Shown: piece by piece, positions 1-7,700 of the stretch
How positions within the stretch are numbered: the first letter of the stretch is position 1
Layout: every line of letters begins with the position of its first letter
The notes under the pieces: model-generated
What the model was told of the DNA's origin: nothing
The model's input: the letters and a program-made list of their open reading frames with translations, nothing else
Databases searched by the model: none
Position numbers and translations under genes: made by a program
From: Kiritimatiellia bacterium
GTDB taxonomy: Bacteria > Verrucomicrobiota > Kiritimatiellia > RFP12 > UBA1067
Assembly (NCBI GenBank): GCA_017479035.1
Contig: JAFVCR010000005.1
Span: 1 to 21,011, forward strand
Direction of reading: 5' to 3'
DNA length: 21,011 nucleotides

Positions 1-605
1 ACGATGCATATTTCGGGCTAGTGTACGAAGATGGAATCCACGGCGAGAGCCTGTTCACGGAACTGTGCGATCTGCACGAAAACGTCCTTGCCGTAAAACT
101 CGACGGCACGACGAAAGAGGACTACGTCTGGGGATTGCGAGTGGGGTTCATAACATTCGGTTGCAAGTGTGCAACGGCGCAGCAACTTAAAGCATTGGAG
201 GCGAAGGCGGCCGGCAACGTGCGAAGCGCAATATCCAACTGCAGTGCAATTGGCCAGAAGATGGCACTTGCCGCATTTGCGGACAAGGATTACTTGAAGC
301 AGAAAAAGCAGAAGTACAATGTCCTCAAAAAGCGTTATACAAAAATCCGCGCAATCCTAGCCAAGCATCCGGAGTGGAAGGACGACTTTGAGGTGATGCC
401 GTTCAACAGCGGCTACTTCATGTGCGTAAGGCCGATAGGCGCGGATGCAGAGGCTGTGCGCAGGCGGCTTATCGAAGGATACTCGACAGGCACGATACGC
501 CTTTCGGGGCTTATCCGCTTGGCATTCAGCACCACGAGCCTGGCGAATTTGCCGAAACTGTTTGAGAACACCGCCAAAGCCATAAGGGATTGCAAAACGA
601 ATTGA
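1..605 (+). CDS. Fold-type I (class I/II) PLP-dependent aminotransferase, C-terminal part
   Basis: The frame is open through the left edge, so the 5' end is missing. About 200 residues are visible. The first visible residues read DAYFGLVYED, the typical aminotransferase strand with the Asp and Tyr that contact the PLP ring. The pattern GTTKEDYVWGLRVGF follows, in which Lys would form the Schiff base and the later Arg binds phosphate. The C-terminal small domain contains NSGYFMCV and ends with a region (IRLSGLIRLAFSTTS) that should carry the substrate-carboxylate Arg. The substrate cannot be told from this fragment. It stops (TGA) 68 bases before dxr, with no clear terminator between. The family call is safe; any specific amino acid would be a guess. 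Confidence 0.85.
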   Translation, partial: DAYFGLVYEDGIHGESLFTELCDLHENVLAVKLDGTTKEDYVWGLRVGFITFGCKCATAQQLKALEAKAAGNVRSAISNCSAIGQKMALAAFADKDYLKQKKQKYNVLKKRYTKIRAILAKHPEWKDDFEVMPFNSGYFMCVRPIGADAEAVRRRLIEGYSTGTIRLSGLIRLAFSTTSLANLPKLFENTAKAIRDCKTN

Positions 606-663
606 CGATTTCAAGTGCCGGATGGGTGCGCGGCGAGGTAGCGGAAAATCACTTGCCATAGTT

Positions 664-667
664 GGAG
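664..667 (+). promoter_or_regulatory. Ribosome binding site deciding the dxr start
   Basis: GGAG lies 6 bases before ATG 674. It overlaps the codon after the alternative TTG (662), so it supports the ATG. Confidence 0.7.
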
Positions 668-673
668 AAAAGG

Positions 674-1831
674 ATGAAGCGGATAACGGTTTTGGGAGCC
701 ACGGGATCGATAGGTGCGAGTGCGCTTGACGTGATACGCACACACCCGGATGCGTTTTCGCTTGCGGGTGCGGCGGTGAAAAAGGATGCCGCAGGCGCGC
801 TATCCATAGCCAAAGAATTCGGTTGCGCTTCGATTGCCGTGGAAGACGAGGCCGCTGCGGAGGAAATAGAGAAGAAAGCCCGCATGGAAGGCGTGCGGCT
901 CTATACGGGCAAAAACGCCGCTGCGGATTTAGCCAAAAACACCGATGCAGACATCGTACTGGTCTCCACCGTAGGTTTAAGCGGCCTTGTCCCCACTTTG
1001 GCGGCGATAGAAGCCGGCAGAACGGTTGCGCTCGCCACAAAGGAGGTTTTGGTGGCGGCGGGGGAAATAGTAATGAAGCGCGCGGCGGAAAAAGGCGAGC
1101 GCATCCTGCCGGTGGACAGCGAACACTCGGCGATATTCCAGTGCATCTGCAACGGCAGAGAAGTGGCTACTCTAACGCTGACTGCATCGGGAGGGCCGTT
1201 CCTGGACGAACCGGCATCGATGGACGACGTAACGGTGGAGATGGCGTTGAAGCATCCGCGCTGGAAGATGGGGCCCAAAGTGACGATCGACTCCGCCACG
1301 ATGATGAACAAGGGGTTTGAAATAATGGAGGCGCGGTGGCTTTTCGATTGCGATGTGAAGCGCATAAAAACGGTAGTTCACCCCGAATCGATAATCCATT
1401 CGCTAGTGACGTTCACCGATGGAGCGACCTTGGCGCAACTTGCGCCCCCGGATATGCGCATTCCAATACAATATGCGTTTACATGGCCGGAGAGGATACC
1501 CTCGCAACGTGCGGAACTCGATCTTGCAGACATAGGCTCGCTTACGTTCCGCGAAGCGAACGAAATACGTTTCCCGTGTCTGCGCCTTGCACGCGAAGCA
1601 TGCAAGGCGGGTGGAACGGCACCGGCCGTGCTATCTGCCGCAGACGAGGTTGCGGTACGCAGTTTCATTGAGGGCGCGATACGTTTTGCGGACATTCCCC
1701 GCATTGTGGAGGAAACGTTGAGCAAGGTGCCGATACTTTCGTGCGACAGCATTGCAAACGTGCTTGAAGCAGACCGCCGCGCGAGAGAGTTCGCCGAGTT
1801 TGCCGCATTCGGCATGGCGGTGGGGAATTGA
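674..1831 (+). CDS. dxr: 1-deoxy-D-xylulose 5-phosphate reductoisomerase (Dxr/IspC)
   Basis: This enzyme converts 1-deoxy-D-xylulose 5-phosphate to 2-C-methyl-D-erythritol 4-phosphate with NADPH, the committed step of the MEP isoprenoid pathway, in the cytoplasm. The product is 385 residues, normal for the family. The N-terminus carries the Rossmann NADPH motif GATGSIG (residues 8-14). The middle holds DSEHSAIFQ (metal and substrate binding), SGGPF and MMNKGFEIMEA, all family signatures. I chose ATG at 674 because GGAG (664-667) lies 6 bases upstream; an in-frame TTG at 662 would overlap that site. It is the first gene of a five-gene cluster and its TGA lies 4 bases before the next start. Adjacency to rseP (one gene away) is also seen in Chlamydia. 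Confidence 0.97.
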   Translation: MKRITVLGATGSIGASALDVIRTHPDAFSLAGAAVKKDAAGALSIAKEFGCASIAVEDEAAAEEIEKKARMEGVRLYTGKNAAADLAKNTDADIVLVSTVGLSGLVPTLAAIEAGRTVALATKEVLVAAGEIVMKRAAEKGERILPVDSEHSAIFQCICNGREVATLTLTASGGPFLDEPASMDDVTVEMALKHPRWKMGPKVTIDSATMMNKGFEIMEARWLFDCDVKRIKTVVHPESIIHSLVTFTDGATLAQLAPPDMRIPIQYAFTWPERIPSQRAELDLADIGSLTFREANEIRFPCLRLAREACKAGGTAPAVLSAADEVAVRSFIEGAIRFADIPRIVEETLSKVPILSCDSIANVLEADRRAREFAEFAAFGMAVGN

Positions 1832-1835
1832 CCTC

Positions 1836-2624
1836 ATGAAAAATTCCATTGCAGCGGTTCTTGCCGCATGCGCGGCGTTCGTCCAGGCGAGGGAGACTAT
1901 AATTCCAGACGCATTCTCTGCCGGCGAGAAGATTCTTTTCGTTGGCGATTCCATCACGCACGGCGGCAGGCAGAACGACATGAACCATTATATGGGGCAC
2001 GGATATGCAGCGGAGATCGCCATGCGCTACTTGGGCTATGCGCCGGAGAAAAATCTGCTTTTCATGAATCGCGGCATAAGCGGCAATACATCGGCAGATC
2101 TGCTTGCACGATGGGATAGAGACATCCTCGCCGCAACAGCCACCGAACGCGGGTGGCAAAACGCATTCAAAGGCAGTGGACGCGCATTCAAACCGGATGT
2201 GGTATCAATACTGGTTGGCATCAACGACTATCTCCATCCAGACGGCAAACGGCGCGTGGCGGCAGAGGATTACGCGAAGAATATCGAAGAACTCGTGGTG
2301 CGCACAAAGCGTTCGCTGCCGGATTCAAGTATAGTATTGTGCGAGCCGTTCCGTCTGCCGGAAGACAAATCTGACGATTTCATCGCACGGCAACGTGCAG
2401 TGCGCGAAACGGCTAGGCGGCATGGTTTGTGCCTAGTGGAATTCCAGCAACTTTTTTCCGACGTGTTGATGCGCGACAAACCCGATGCGGGTTACTGGTT
2501 CTGGGACGATTTCCACCCCACATACGCCGCACATACAAGGATGGCAGATTTTTGGCTGGAGACGTTCGCGGCATTCAAAGCAGCGCACGGAGGAAATGTA
2601 TCCAAAGGAGTTTCCAATGATTGA
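1836..2624 (+). CDS. Secreted SGNH/GDSL-family hydrolase (probable carbohydrate esterase)
   Basis: The product is a 262-residue protein with an apparent signal peptide (MKNSIAAVLAACAAFVQA, cleavage probably after the last Ala). All four SGNH blocks are present. Block I is GDSIT with nucleophile Ser39. Block II has Gly in RGISGNT. Block III is GIND with Asn130. Block V is WDDFHP with Asp224 and His227. The family hydrolyses ester bonds; members of this subtype are often acetylesterases acting on glycans, but the substrate here is unknown. ATG 1836 was chosen over the longer upstream frame because it starts the signal peptide 4 bases after the dxr stop, with GGTGGGGAA upstream. It overlaps rseP by 8 bases, so it is co-transcribed within the isoprenoid/RseP cluster. 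The gene is an unexpected guest there. Confidence 0.88.
   Translation: MKNSIAAVLAACAAFVQARETIIPDAFSAGEKILFVGDSITHGGRQNDMNHYMGHGYAAEIAMRYLGYAPEKNLLFMNRGISGNTSADLLARWDRDILAATATERGWQNAFKGSGRAFKPDVVSILVGINDYLHPDGKRRVAAEDYAKNIEELVVRTKRSLPDSSIVLCEPFRLPEDKSDDFIARQRAVRETARRHGLCLVEFQQLFSDVLMRDKPDAGYWFWDDFHPTYAAHTRMADFWLETFAAFKAAHGGNVSKGVSND
2604..2610 (+). promoter_or_regulatory. Ribosome binding site of rseP inside the SGNH hydrolase gene
   Basis: AAAGGAG lies 6 bases before ATG 2617. It fixes the rseP start inside the last codons of the preceding gene and rules out the 44-residue longer frame. Confidence 0.8.
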
Positions 2625-3765
2625 AAATGTATGGAGTGTATTGGCGGCGGCGGGGTGCGTGCTACTGTTTGCACTTGCCGTGCTGATACACGAGTTTGGT
2701 CATTTCATAGCGGCGAGGCTGCTGGGGATGCGTGTGGAGGCGTTCTCGATATTCTTCGGCAAGCCGGTGTGGAAAAAGAAAATAGGCGAATGCGAATACC
2801 GCATTGGCTGGATTCCACTAGGCGGATATGTTGCGCTGCCCGATCTAGACCCCGATGGCGTTAAAGCATTGGAAGGCAGCAACGGCGAAACGGCTGCGAC
2901 CGCAGATGTGCCGGCGTGGAAGAAAATACTTGTAGCCGTTGCAGGGCCTTTGGGGAATATCGTGCTTGCAGTGGCGTTGGCGTGCATGCTTGCGGCGATG
3001 CCAGGCGCGAAGTTCGGAACAACCCTGCCGAAAATCGGAGATGTGATAGAGGGAGGCCCGGCATACCGCGCAGGATTGATGGCTGGCGATCTCGTTACGA
3101 AAGTCGGCGGCAAGGACGTTTCCACATGGTATGAAATGCAGGTGGAAATCCAACTCTCAAAAGGCGGCCAAGTCCCCTTCTCAATTGTGCGCGGAGACGA
3201 AGAGATGGTTCTCGCAGTAGAACCCGTGCAGGACGAAGACTCCGGCGTGTGGTTGATTCTGGCGGCATCCGAAGCCGTGAAAGAAAAATCCGCCGCATGG
3301 ATGCCGGACAGGAATCCACTGCGTCAACTTGAATGGGATGTTTCGTCCATAGCGCGGATTCTCAAGGCGCTCGTTACACCAAAGGAGGCAAAAGCCGCAG
3401 CGAATTCGCTAGGCGGGCCTGTGAACATCGCCGAAAGCCTATACCGGCAAGTGCGCCGAGATTTTGCGGACGGATTGGGATTTTTGCGTTTTCTGAACGT
3501 GAACCTCGCCATGATAAATCTGCTGCCGATTCCTGTGCTCGATGGCGGGCTTATCCTGTTCGCGCTCTTCGAGCTGATTGCGCGGCGCAAGGTAAACAAA
3601 AAGTTCTCCACCATTGTAACAACTGCATTCATGTGGATTTTGATGGGACTGATGGGTATCATAATAGTGCGCGATGTGGTGCGTAGCTGGAACATCCACC
3701 ATGCAGAGCCGAAGAGCGTGGAGCAACTCATGAACCAGACGCACCAGGCGGAGGAGACCGAGTGA
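2617..3765 (+). CDS. rseP: RseP-like site-2 intramembrane zinc metalloprotease
   Basis: This is a membrane-embedded protease of the M50 family, which cuts transmembrane segments of anti-sigma factors and cleared signal peptides. The product is 382 residues. The zinc motif HEFGH is at residues 25-29 in the first membrane helix. A PDZ domain lies in the middle (about 130-220: IEGGPAYRAGLMAGDLVTKVGG). The third zinc ligand is in LLPIPVLDGG (Asp about 309), followed by the last hydrophobic segments. Only one PDZ domain is evident, whereas the E. coli protein has two; this is common outside Proteobacteria. The start is set by AAAGGAG upstream. The gene overlaps the SGNH gene by 8 bases and its TGA shares one base with the ispG ATG, so translation is probably coupled. 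Confidence 0.93.
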   Translation: MIENVWSVLAAAGCVLLFALAVLIHEFGHFIAARLLGMRVEAFSIFFGKPVWKKKIGECEYRIGWIPLGGYVALPDLDPDGVKALEGSNGETAATADVPAWKKILVAVAGPLGNIVLAVALACMLAAMPGAKFGTTLPKIGDVIEGGPAYRAGLMAGDLVTKVGGKDVSTWYEMQVEIQLSKGGQVPFSIVRGDEEMVLAVEPVQDEDSGVWLILAASEAVKEKSAAWMPDRNPLRQLEWDVSSIARILKALVTPKEAKAAANSLGGPVNIAESLYRQVRRDFADGLGFLRFLNVNLAMINLLPIPVLDGGLILFALFELIARRKVNKKFSTIVTTAFMWILMGLMGIIIVRDVVRSWNIHHAEPKSVEQLMNQTHQAEETE

Positions 3766-4841
3766 TGACAACTCGCAGCCAGACGCGCACGTTCATGGTG
3801 GGGAACGTCCCTATGGGAGGCGGCGCACCCGTAAGCGTCCAAACAATGGCCAATGCCGACCCGCACAACCTTGAAACATTGCTTGCGCAAGTTATCCGTT
3901 GCGCCGCCGCCGGTGCGGACATTGTGCGCCTCACGGTGCCGGATCTTGAAGCGGCGCGCGTTCTCGGCGAAGTGCGCAAACATTGCGCCGTGCCGCTCGT
4001 GGCAGATATACATTTCGATTGGCGCCTTGCCATTGCCGCGCTGGAGAACGGCGCAGATGCATTGCGCATAAACCCGGGCAACATAGGCTCTCCAGACAAA
4101 GTTCGCGCCGTGGCGCAAGCCGCAGCCGCACGCAAAACGCCGATACGCATAGGCGTGAATGGAGGATCGCTTGAAGCGGACATCCGCGCCAAATACAATG
4201 GAGCCACCGCAGATGCACTTGTGGAAAGCGCATTGCGGCATGTGGCATTGCTTGAAGCAGAAGGCTTCCGCGATATTGCCATTTCCGTGAAAGCCTCCGA
4301 CGTACCGCGCACGCTTGCGGCGTATCGCCGCCTGGCGGAAGCGACAGACTGCCCGCTGCACCTAGGCGTGACCGAAGCCGGCACGTTCCTGCCCGGCACT
4401 GTAAGAAGCTCCGTTGCGCTTGGCATACTCCTCGCTGAGGGCATTGGCGACACTATCCGCGTGAGCCTTACCGATACGCCAGAAAAAGAAGTGCGCGTGG
4501 GGCTTGAGATATTACGCTCGCTTGGCATGCGAGAAGGCGGCGTGGCCGTAACAAGTTGCCCCACATGCGGACGCACAAAGGCGGACGTATTCAAAACCGC
4601 AGAAGCCGTGGAAAGCGCACTGGAAAATTTCTATCGCGCAAATCCGCTGCGCAAACACCTGCACGTGGCGGTAATGGGGTGTGCCGTGAACGGCCCTGGA
4701 GAAGCAAAGGGAGCAGACGTGGCCCTGTGTGGCGGCAAAGGCGAGTTTATTCTTTTCGTAAACGGCGAAGCGCAGGAAAAGATGCCGGAGGCGGATGCCT
4801 GCAACGCCGTAATCCGCGCCGTAGACGCGCTAACTGCATAA
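3765..4841 (+). CDS. ispG: 4-hydroxy-3-methylbut-2-en-1-yl diphosphate synthase (IspG/GcpE)
   Basis: This is a cytoplasmic [4Fe-4S] enzyme that reduces methylerythritol cyclodiphosphate to HMBPP, the penultimate MEP-pathway step. The product is 358 residues, the short two-domain form as in E. coli. The longer three-domain form, with an inserted TIM-like domain, is found in Chlamydia and plants. The TIM-barrel part contains VGNVPMGGGAPVSVQ, VADIHFDWR, INPGNIG and LGVTEAG. The cluster Cys ligands sit in CPTCGRT and in CAVNGPGE, the latter also holding the catalytic Glu. I chose ATG 3765, which overlaps the rseP stop by one base (TGATG), with GGCGGAGGAG just upstream; a GTG at 3762 is the alternative. 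With dxr it supplies precursors for undecaprenyl phosphate and quinones. Confidence 0.97.
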   Translation: MTTRSQTRTFMVGNVPMGGGAPVSVQTMANADPHNLETLLAQVIRCAAAGADIVRLTVPDLEAARVLGEVRKHCAVPLVADIHFDWRLAIAALENGADALRINPGNIGSPDKVRAVAQAAAARKTPIRIGVNGGSLEADIRAKYNGATADALVESALRHVALLEAEGFRDIAISVKASDVPRTLAAYRRLAEATDCPLHLGVTEAGTFLPGTVRSSVALGILLAEGIGDTIRVSLTDTPEKEVRVGLEILRSLGMREGGVAVTSCPTCGRTKADVFKTAEAVESALENFYRANPLRKHLHVAVMGCAVNGPGEAKGADVALCGGKGEFILFVNGEAQEKMPEADACNAVIRAVDALTA

Positions 4842-4857
4842 TCCTGGACATATAGCA

Positions 4858-6450
4858 ATGCAATTCATATATTCGTTTCTTCCGGTATTGATGACGGGAC
4901 TCACACTCCTCGTCTATGCGTGGATTTTCGGCGGAGCCCAGCCGGACAAAACGCTTGCAATCCTTCCCTGGACAGCAGCACTTGCATTGGAAGCACTACT
5001 CTTCCTCCCGCAAAGGCGCGAGGGCGAAGATATGTTCTCCGCACGCGAACGCTGCTGGGGAGGGCTCTCCCGAGATCCTCTATCATGGCTTGCCGTGGCG
5101 GTGCTGCTGATACTGGCATTGCCGTTTTTCAACCGCGCGCTTTGTTTGCACTGCCACTACGACAAGGTCTTTGCACTTTTTCTGCGCAGCGAATATGCGC
5201 AGATGACGGATCCCGTGCAATACGCACCCATATTTGCCAAACTCGCCGCGCCGTCAATACCACAACTCCCCTTCTGCCTTGAACCGGCCGAACACCTTAC
5301 CGTGGTGATGTGGTTTCTCCCGTCATTCATATCCATGCTCGCCGCCAAGCACGCGCTCACGCGCCACGGCAAGCGCACGCTGATGGAACTCATGGCATGG
5401 AACGGTGCGGCACTTGCCATCCTAGGCTTTATCGAAATCGCAACCGACGCAAAGGGAGCATGGTGGACTGTTCCCGACCACAAAGGAGAGTTCTTCTCGT
5501 CGTTCGGCTATGCGAACATGGCAGGAAGTTATTTTGCACTTGCGCTTGGCATATCGATAGGCGTGTGGCGCACGCGTGTGGCGGAGGCCGCCACAGAACG
5601 CCTCGAATACTCAGCAGAAGGCGAAGGCACGCGTCCGCCCAAAACGCTGTGGATAAAGGCACACTACACACTGGCGGCGGTAGTGCTCAACTTCTTTGGC
5701 GGAATCGCCACATCGAGCCGTGCAGGGCTGTGCTTCGCTTTCGCACTGGCCGCGCTTGGAATCGTCTATGTCATCGCAGGCATATTCGTGGGGCGCACGG
5801 ATTCCAGGAAGAAGGCCGGCGACCTGCTGCGCGCCGTGTATTACATCATCGGCGCGGCACTTTTCATCCTAGCGGTTTTCATCTTCGCGCCGAAAGAAAC
5901 AATCCGAGAAACATTCAGCCGCACATCGTCTTTTGAAGTGGTCGACAGAATAGGAGGCAAGTCCTCCGAATACCAGAAAGCCGCATGGCGCATCTTTCGC
6001 GACCATCCATTGTGGGGCGTTGGCGGATGGGGCTACAGCCACCTTGCAATCGACAAACTTTCCGATGCGGATGCAAAAGCGTTTGTGGACGATCGCTGGG
6101 GCAGCGGCACCGCAAACGTCCACAACGATTATCTTCAATTCCTTTGCGAACACGGCATAATCGTGATGCTCGTATTTACTGCGATGCTGGTGCTGCTGCT
6201 AGCTCCGCTCTTCCGCACATGGTATAATCTATCGCGCCAGATACGTTTCGAGAAACGCAAATCGCGTTTGCCGGCGCATCCGTATTTCATATATGTCCTT
6301 CCGCCGGGAGCATTTTGGATTTTTCTCGGATGCATTTGCGTATTCGTCCATGCTTTTGCAGACTGCCCATTGCGCAGCCCAGCCAATCTTTCGCTGCTTC
6401 TCGTGGCGATAGCATGTATTTCCGGCTACCTCCCCAACATGGATAAATAA
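4858..6450 (+). CDS. O-antigen ligase / polymerase-like multi-span membrane protein
   Basis: The product is a 530-residue, strongly hydrophobic protein with about ten or more predicted membrane helices. It has a large central soluble loop around residues 350-425. The loop contains GVGGWGYSHL and, just before a late helix, NVHNDYLQFLCEHG. This is the conserved H-N-D-x-L-x-x-x-x-E-x-G pattern of Wzy_C/WaaL-type O-antigen ligases, which transfer undecaprenyl-linked glycans at the periplasmic face of the inner membrane. It could equally be a Wzy polymerase or an exopolysaccharide polymerase; these cannot be separated from sequence alone. It starts 16 bases after ispG with only a weak ribosome site, and is the last gene of the cluster. 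Its use of undecaprenyl carriers fits co-expression with MEP-pathway genes. Confidence 0.85.
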   Translation: MQFIYSFLPVLMTGLTLLVYAWIFGGAQPDKTLAILPWTAALALEALLFLPQRREGEDMFSARERCWGGLSRDPLSWLAVAVLLILALPFFNRALCLHCHYDKVFALFLRSEYAQMTDPVQYAPIFAKLAAPSIPQLPFCLEPAEHLTVVMWFLPSFISMLAAKHALTRHGKRTLMELMAWNGAALAILGFIEIATDAKGAWWTVPDHKGEFFSSFGYANMAGSYFALALGISIGVWRTRVAEAATERLEYSAEGEGTRPPKTLWIKAHYTLAAVVLNFFGGIATSSRAGLCFAFALAALGIVYVIAGIFVGRTDSRKKAGDLLRAVYYIIGAALFILAVFIFAPKETIRETFSRTSSFEVVDRIGGKSSEYQKAAWRIFRDHPLWGVGGWGYSHLAIDKLSDADAKAFVDDRWGSGTANVHNDYLQFLCEHGIIVMLVFTAMLVLLLAPLFRTWYNLSRQIRFEKRKSRLPAHPYFIYVLPPGAFWIFLGCICVFVHAFADCPLRSPANLSLLLVAIACISGYLPNMDK

Positions 6451-6514
6451 CATTTCCGGCATCGATCACCGCGTTTTGCGTTGCCTGTCCTCACGGGTAT
6501 GTTCAATGGGCATG

Positions 6515-6540
6515 CCGATGTTATTTGTTGCAAACATCGG
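6515..6540. repeat. Inverted repeat overlapping the -35 element of the AI-2E-family gene
   Basis: Perfect 8-base arms CCGATGTT (6515-6522) and AACATCGG (6533-6540) are separated by 10 bases. The right arm and spacer overlap the -35 hexamer at 6528-6533. No U-tract follows, so this is less likely a terminator and could be a repressor site. Confidence 0.45.
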
Positions 6541-6556
6541 TGAAACCTGTTAGAAT
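6528..6556 (+). promoter_or_regulatory. Sigma70-type promoter placing +1 at the start codon of the AI-2E-family gene
   Basis: TTGCAA (6528-6533), a 17-base spacer and TAGAAT (6551-6556). Only six bases separate the -10 from ATG 6563, so transcription is expected to begin at or next to the A of ATG. No ribosome site is present. Confidence 0.65.
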
Positions 6557-6562
6557 GCGAAT

Positions 6563-7699
6563 ATGATCGATTTTACCCAAAGACAGCAGAAAACGATTGC
6601 CGCAGGTCTTACGTGCCTAGCGGGGGCTTTGGTTTTGGCCTCTGCCGCAATCGTGTGCTATGCGGCGTATGTGGTGTTTGAACGGGCTGCGGCGGCACTT
6701 GTGCCCGTATTGCTTGGATTCTTCCTTGCGATGCTGTTCGAGCCATACTTCAGCTTGTGGAGGAGGCTGGTGCACAACGCCACACTGGCACTGATTTTGA
6801 TGCTGGCGACGGTGTTGATTCCTGCCGGGCTTGTAATATGGTATGGAGGAGCCTCCATCGTCCAGCAAATCACACACCTTGTTTCCACCGCGCCAATGGT
6901 GATTGTACGTTTCTCAAATTGGGCAAACGCGACATTCCCCAACGCGCAGACCGTATGTGCGCAATTTGGTGCACCTAGCGAACTCATGGCGTTTTTCACC
7001 GCGCCGGATCTTTTTGCGCAAGATATTCTTGCAACTCTCACCGGGCAATATGGAGCCACAATGGCCAAGGCTGGGCTTGGCGCATTGAGGTATCTTTCAG
7101 CAGTGACGACCTTCCTTATACCGATGTTGTTCTTTGCTTATTTCGTAACGGTTGGGCGCAAGGTATCCGGCGCGGCATGCGTGAAAGAGATGCCGTTCTT
7201 GAAGGACGCAACAAAGCATTTCGTAGCCGCGCAAATAGATTCGTTTTGCGATATTCTGGTGGGATTCTTCCGCCGGCAGGTGGTGATATGCCTCATCGAA
7301 GGCTGCCTTTACGGTGCCGGATTCATGCTTGTGGGTTTTCCGTACGGGTTCGTACTCGGATTCTTGCTTGGGGTTCTAAACCTCGCGCCGTTTCTGGGCA
7401 GCGTCATAATAATGCCGCTTGCGCTGCCGCTTGCATATTTCGGCGACGGCGGCGGAATGGGCGCGTTGTGCGCCACATTGGGCGTGTGGATTGCGGGGCA
7501 GTTGCTGGACGGCTATCTGATAACGCCAAAGATACAGGGCGACAAGACGGGGTTGGGATATGCGGGCGTGATCTTCAGCTTCTTCTTCTGGAGCGTAATT
7601 TTCCACAGTTTCATCGGGTTGCTCCTTGCAATACCGCTAAGCGCGTTCTGCGTGGTGTTCTGGCGTGCATTGAAAGAAAAAATCAAAGGTGTGATTTGA
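6563..7699 (+). CDS. AI-2E / PerM (UPF0118) family membrane transporter
   Basis: The product is 378 residues with the family architecture. Two N-terminal hydrophobic helices come first (LAGALVLASAAIVCYAAYVV, then a segment around VPVLLGFFLAMLFEP), followed by another helix. A soluble region runs from about 105 to 165 and a C-terminal bundle follows. The C-terminal half holds the conserved family pieces LGFLLGVLNLAPFLGSVI, then GYLITPKIQGDKTGL, and the final helix. Members have been linked to export of autoinducer-2, Na+/Li+ antiport or permease functions; the true substrate is not predictable. The start follows a promoter directly and lacks a Shine-Dalgarno sequence, which predicts a leaderless mRNA. 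It ends one base before the helicase gene, so the two form an operon. Confidence 0.9.
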   Translation: MIDFTQRQQKTIAAGLTCLAGALVLASAAIVCYAAYVVFERAAAALVPVLLGFFLAMLFEPYFSLWRRLVHNATLALILMLATVLIPAGLVIWYGGASIVQQITHLVSTAPMVIVRFSNWANATFPNAQTVCAQFGAPSELMAFFTAPDLFAQDILATLTGQYGATMAKAGLGALRYLSAVTTFLIPMLFFAYFVTVGRKVSGAACVKEMPFLKDATKHFVAAQIDSFCDILVGFFRRQVVICLIEGCLYGAGFMLVGFPYGFVLGFLLGVLNLAPFLGSVIIMPLALPLAYFGDGGGMGALCATLGVWIAGQLLDGYLITPKIQGDKTGLGYAGVIFSFFFWSVIFHSFIGLLLAIPLSAFCVVFWRALKEKIKGVI

Positions 7700-7700
7700 C

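Noticed and set aside
3324..4361. A 345-codon open frame on the minus strand
   Set aside because: It is antisense to rseP and ispG, which overlap by one base and have complete catalytic motifs.
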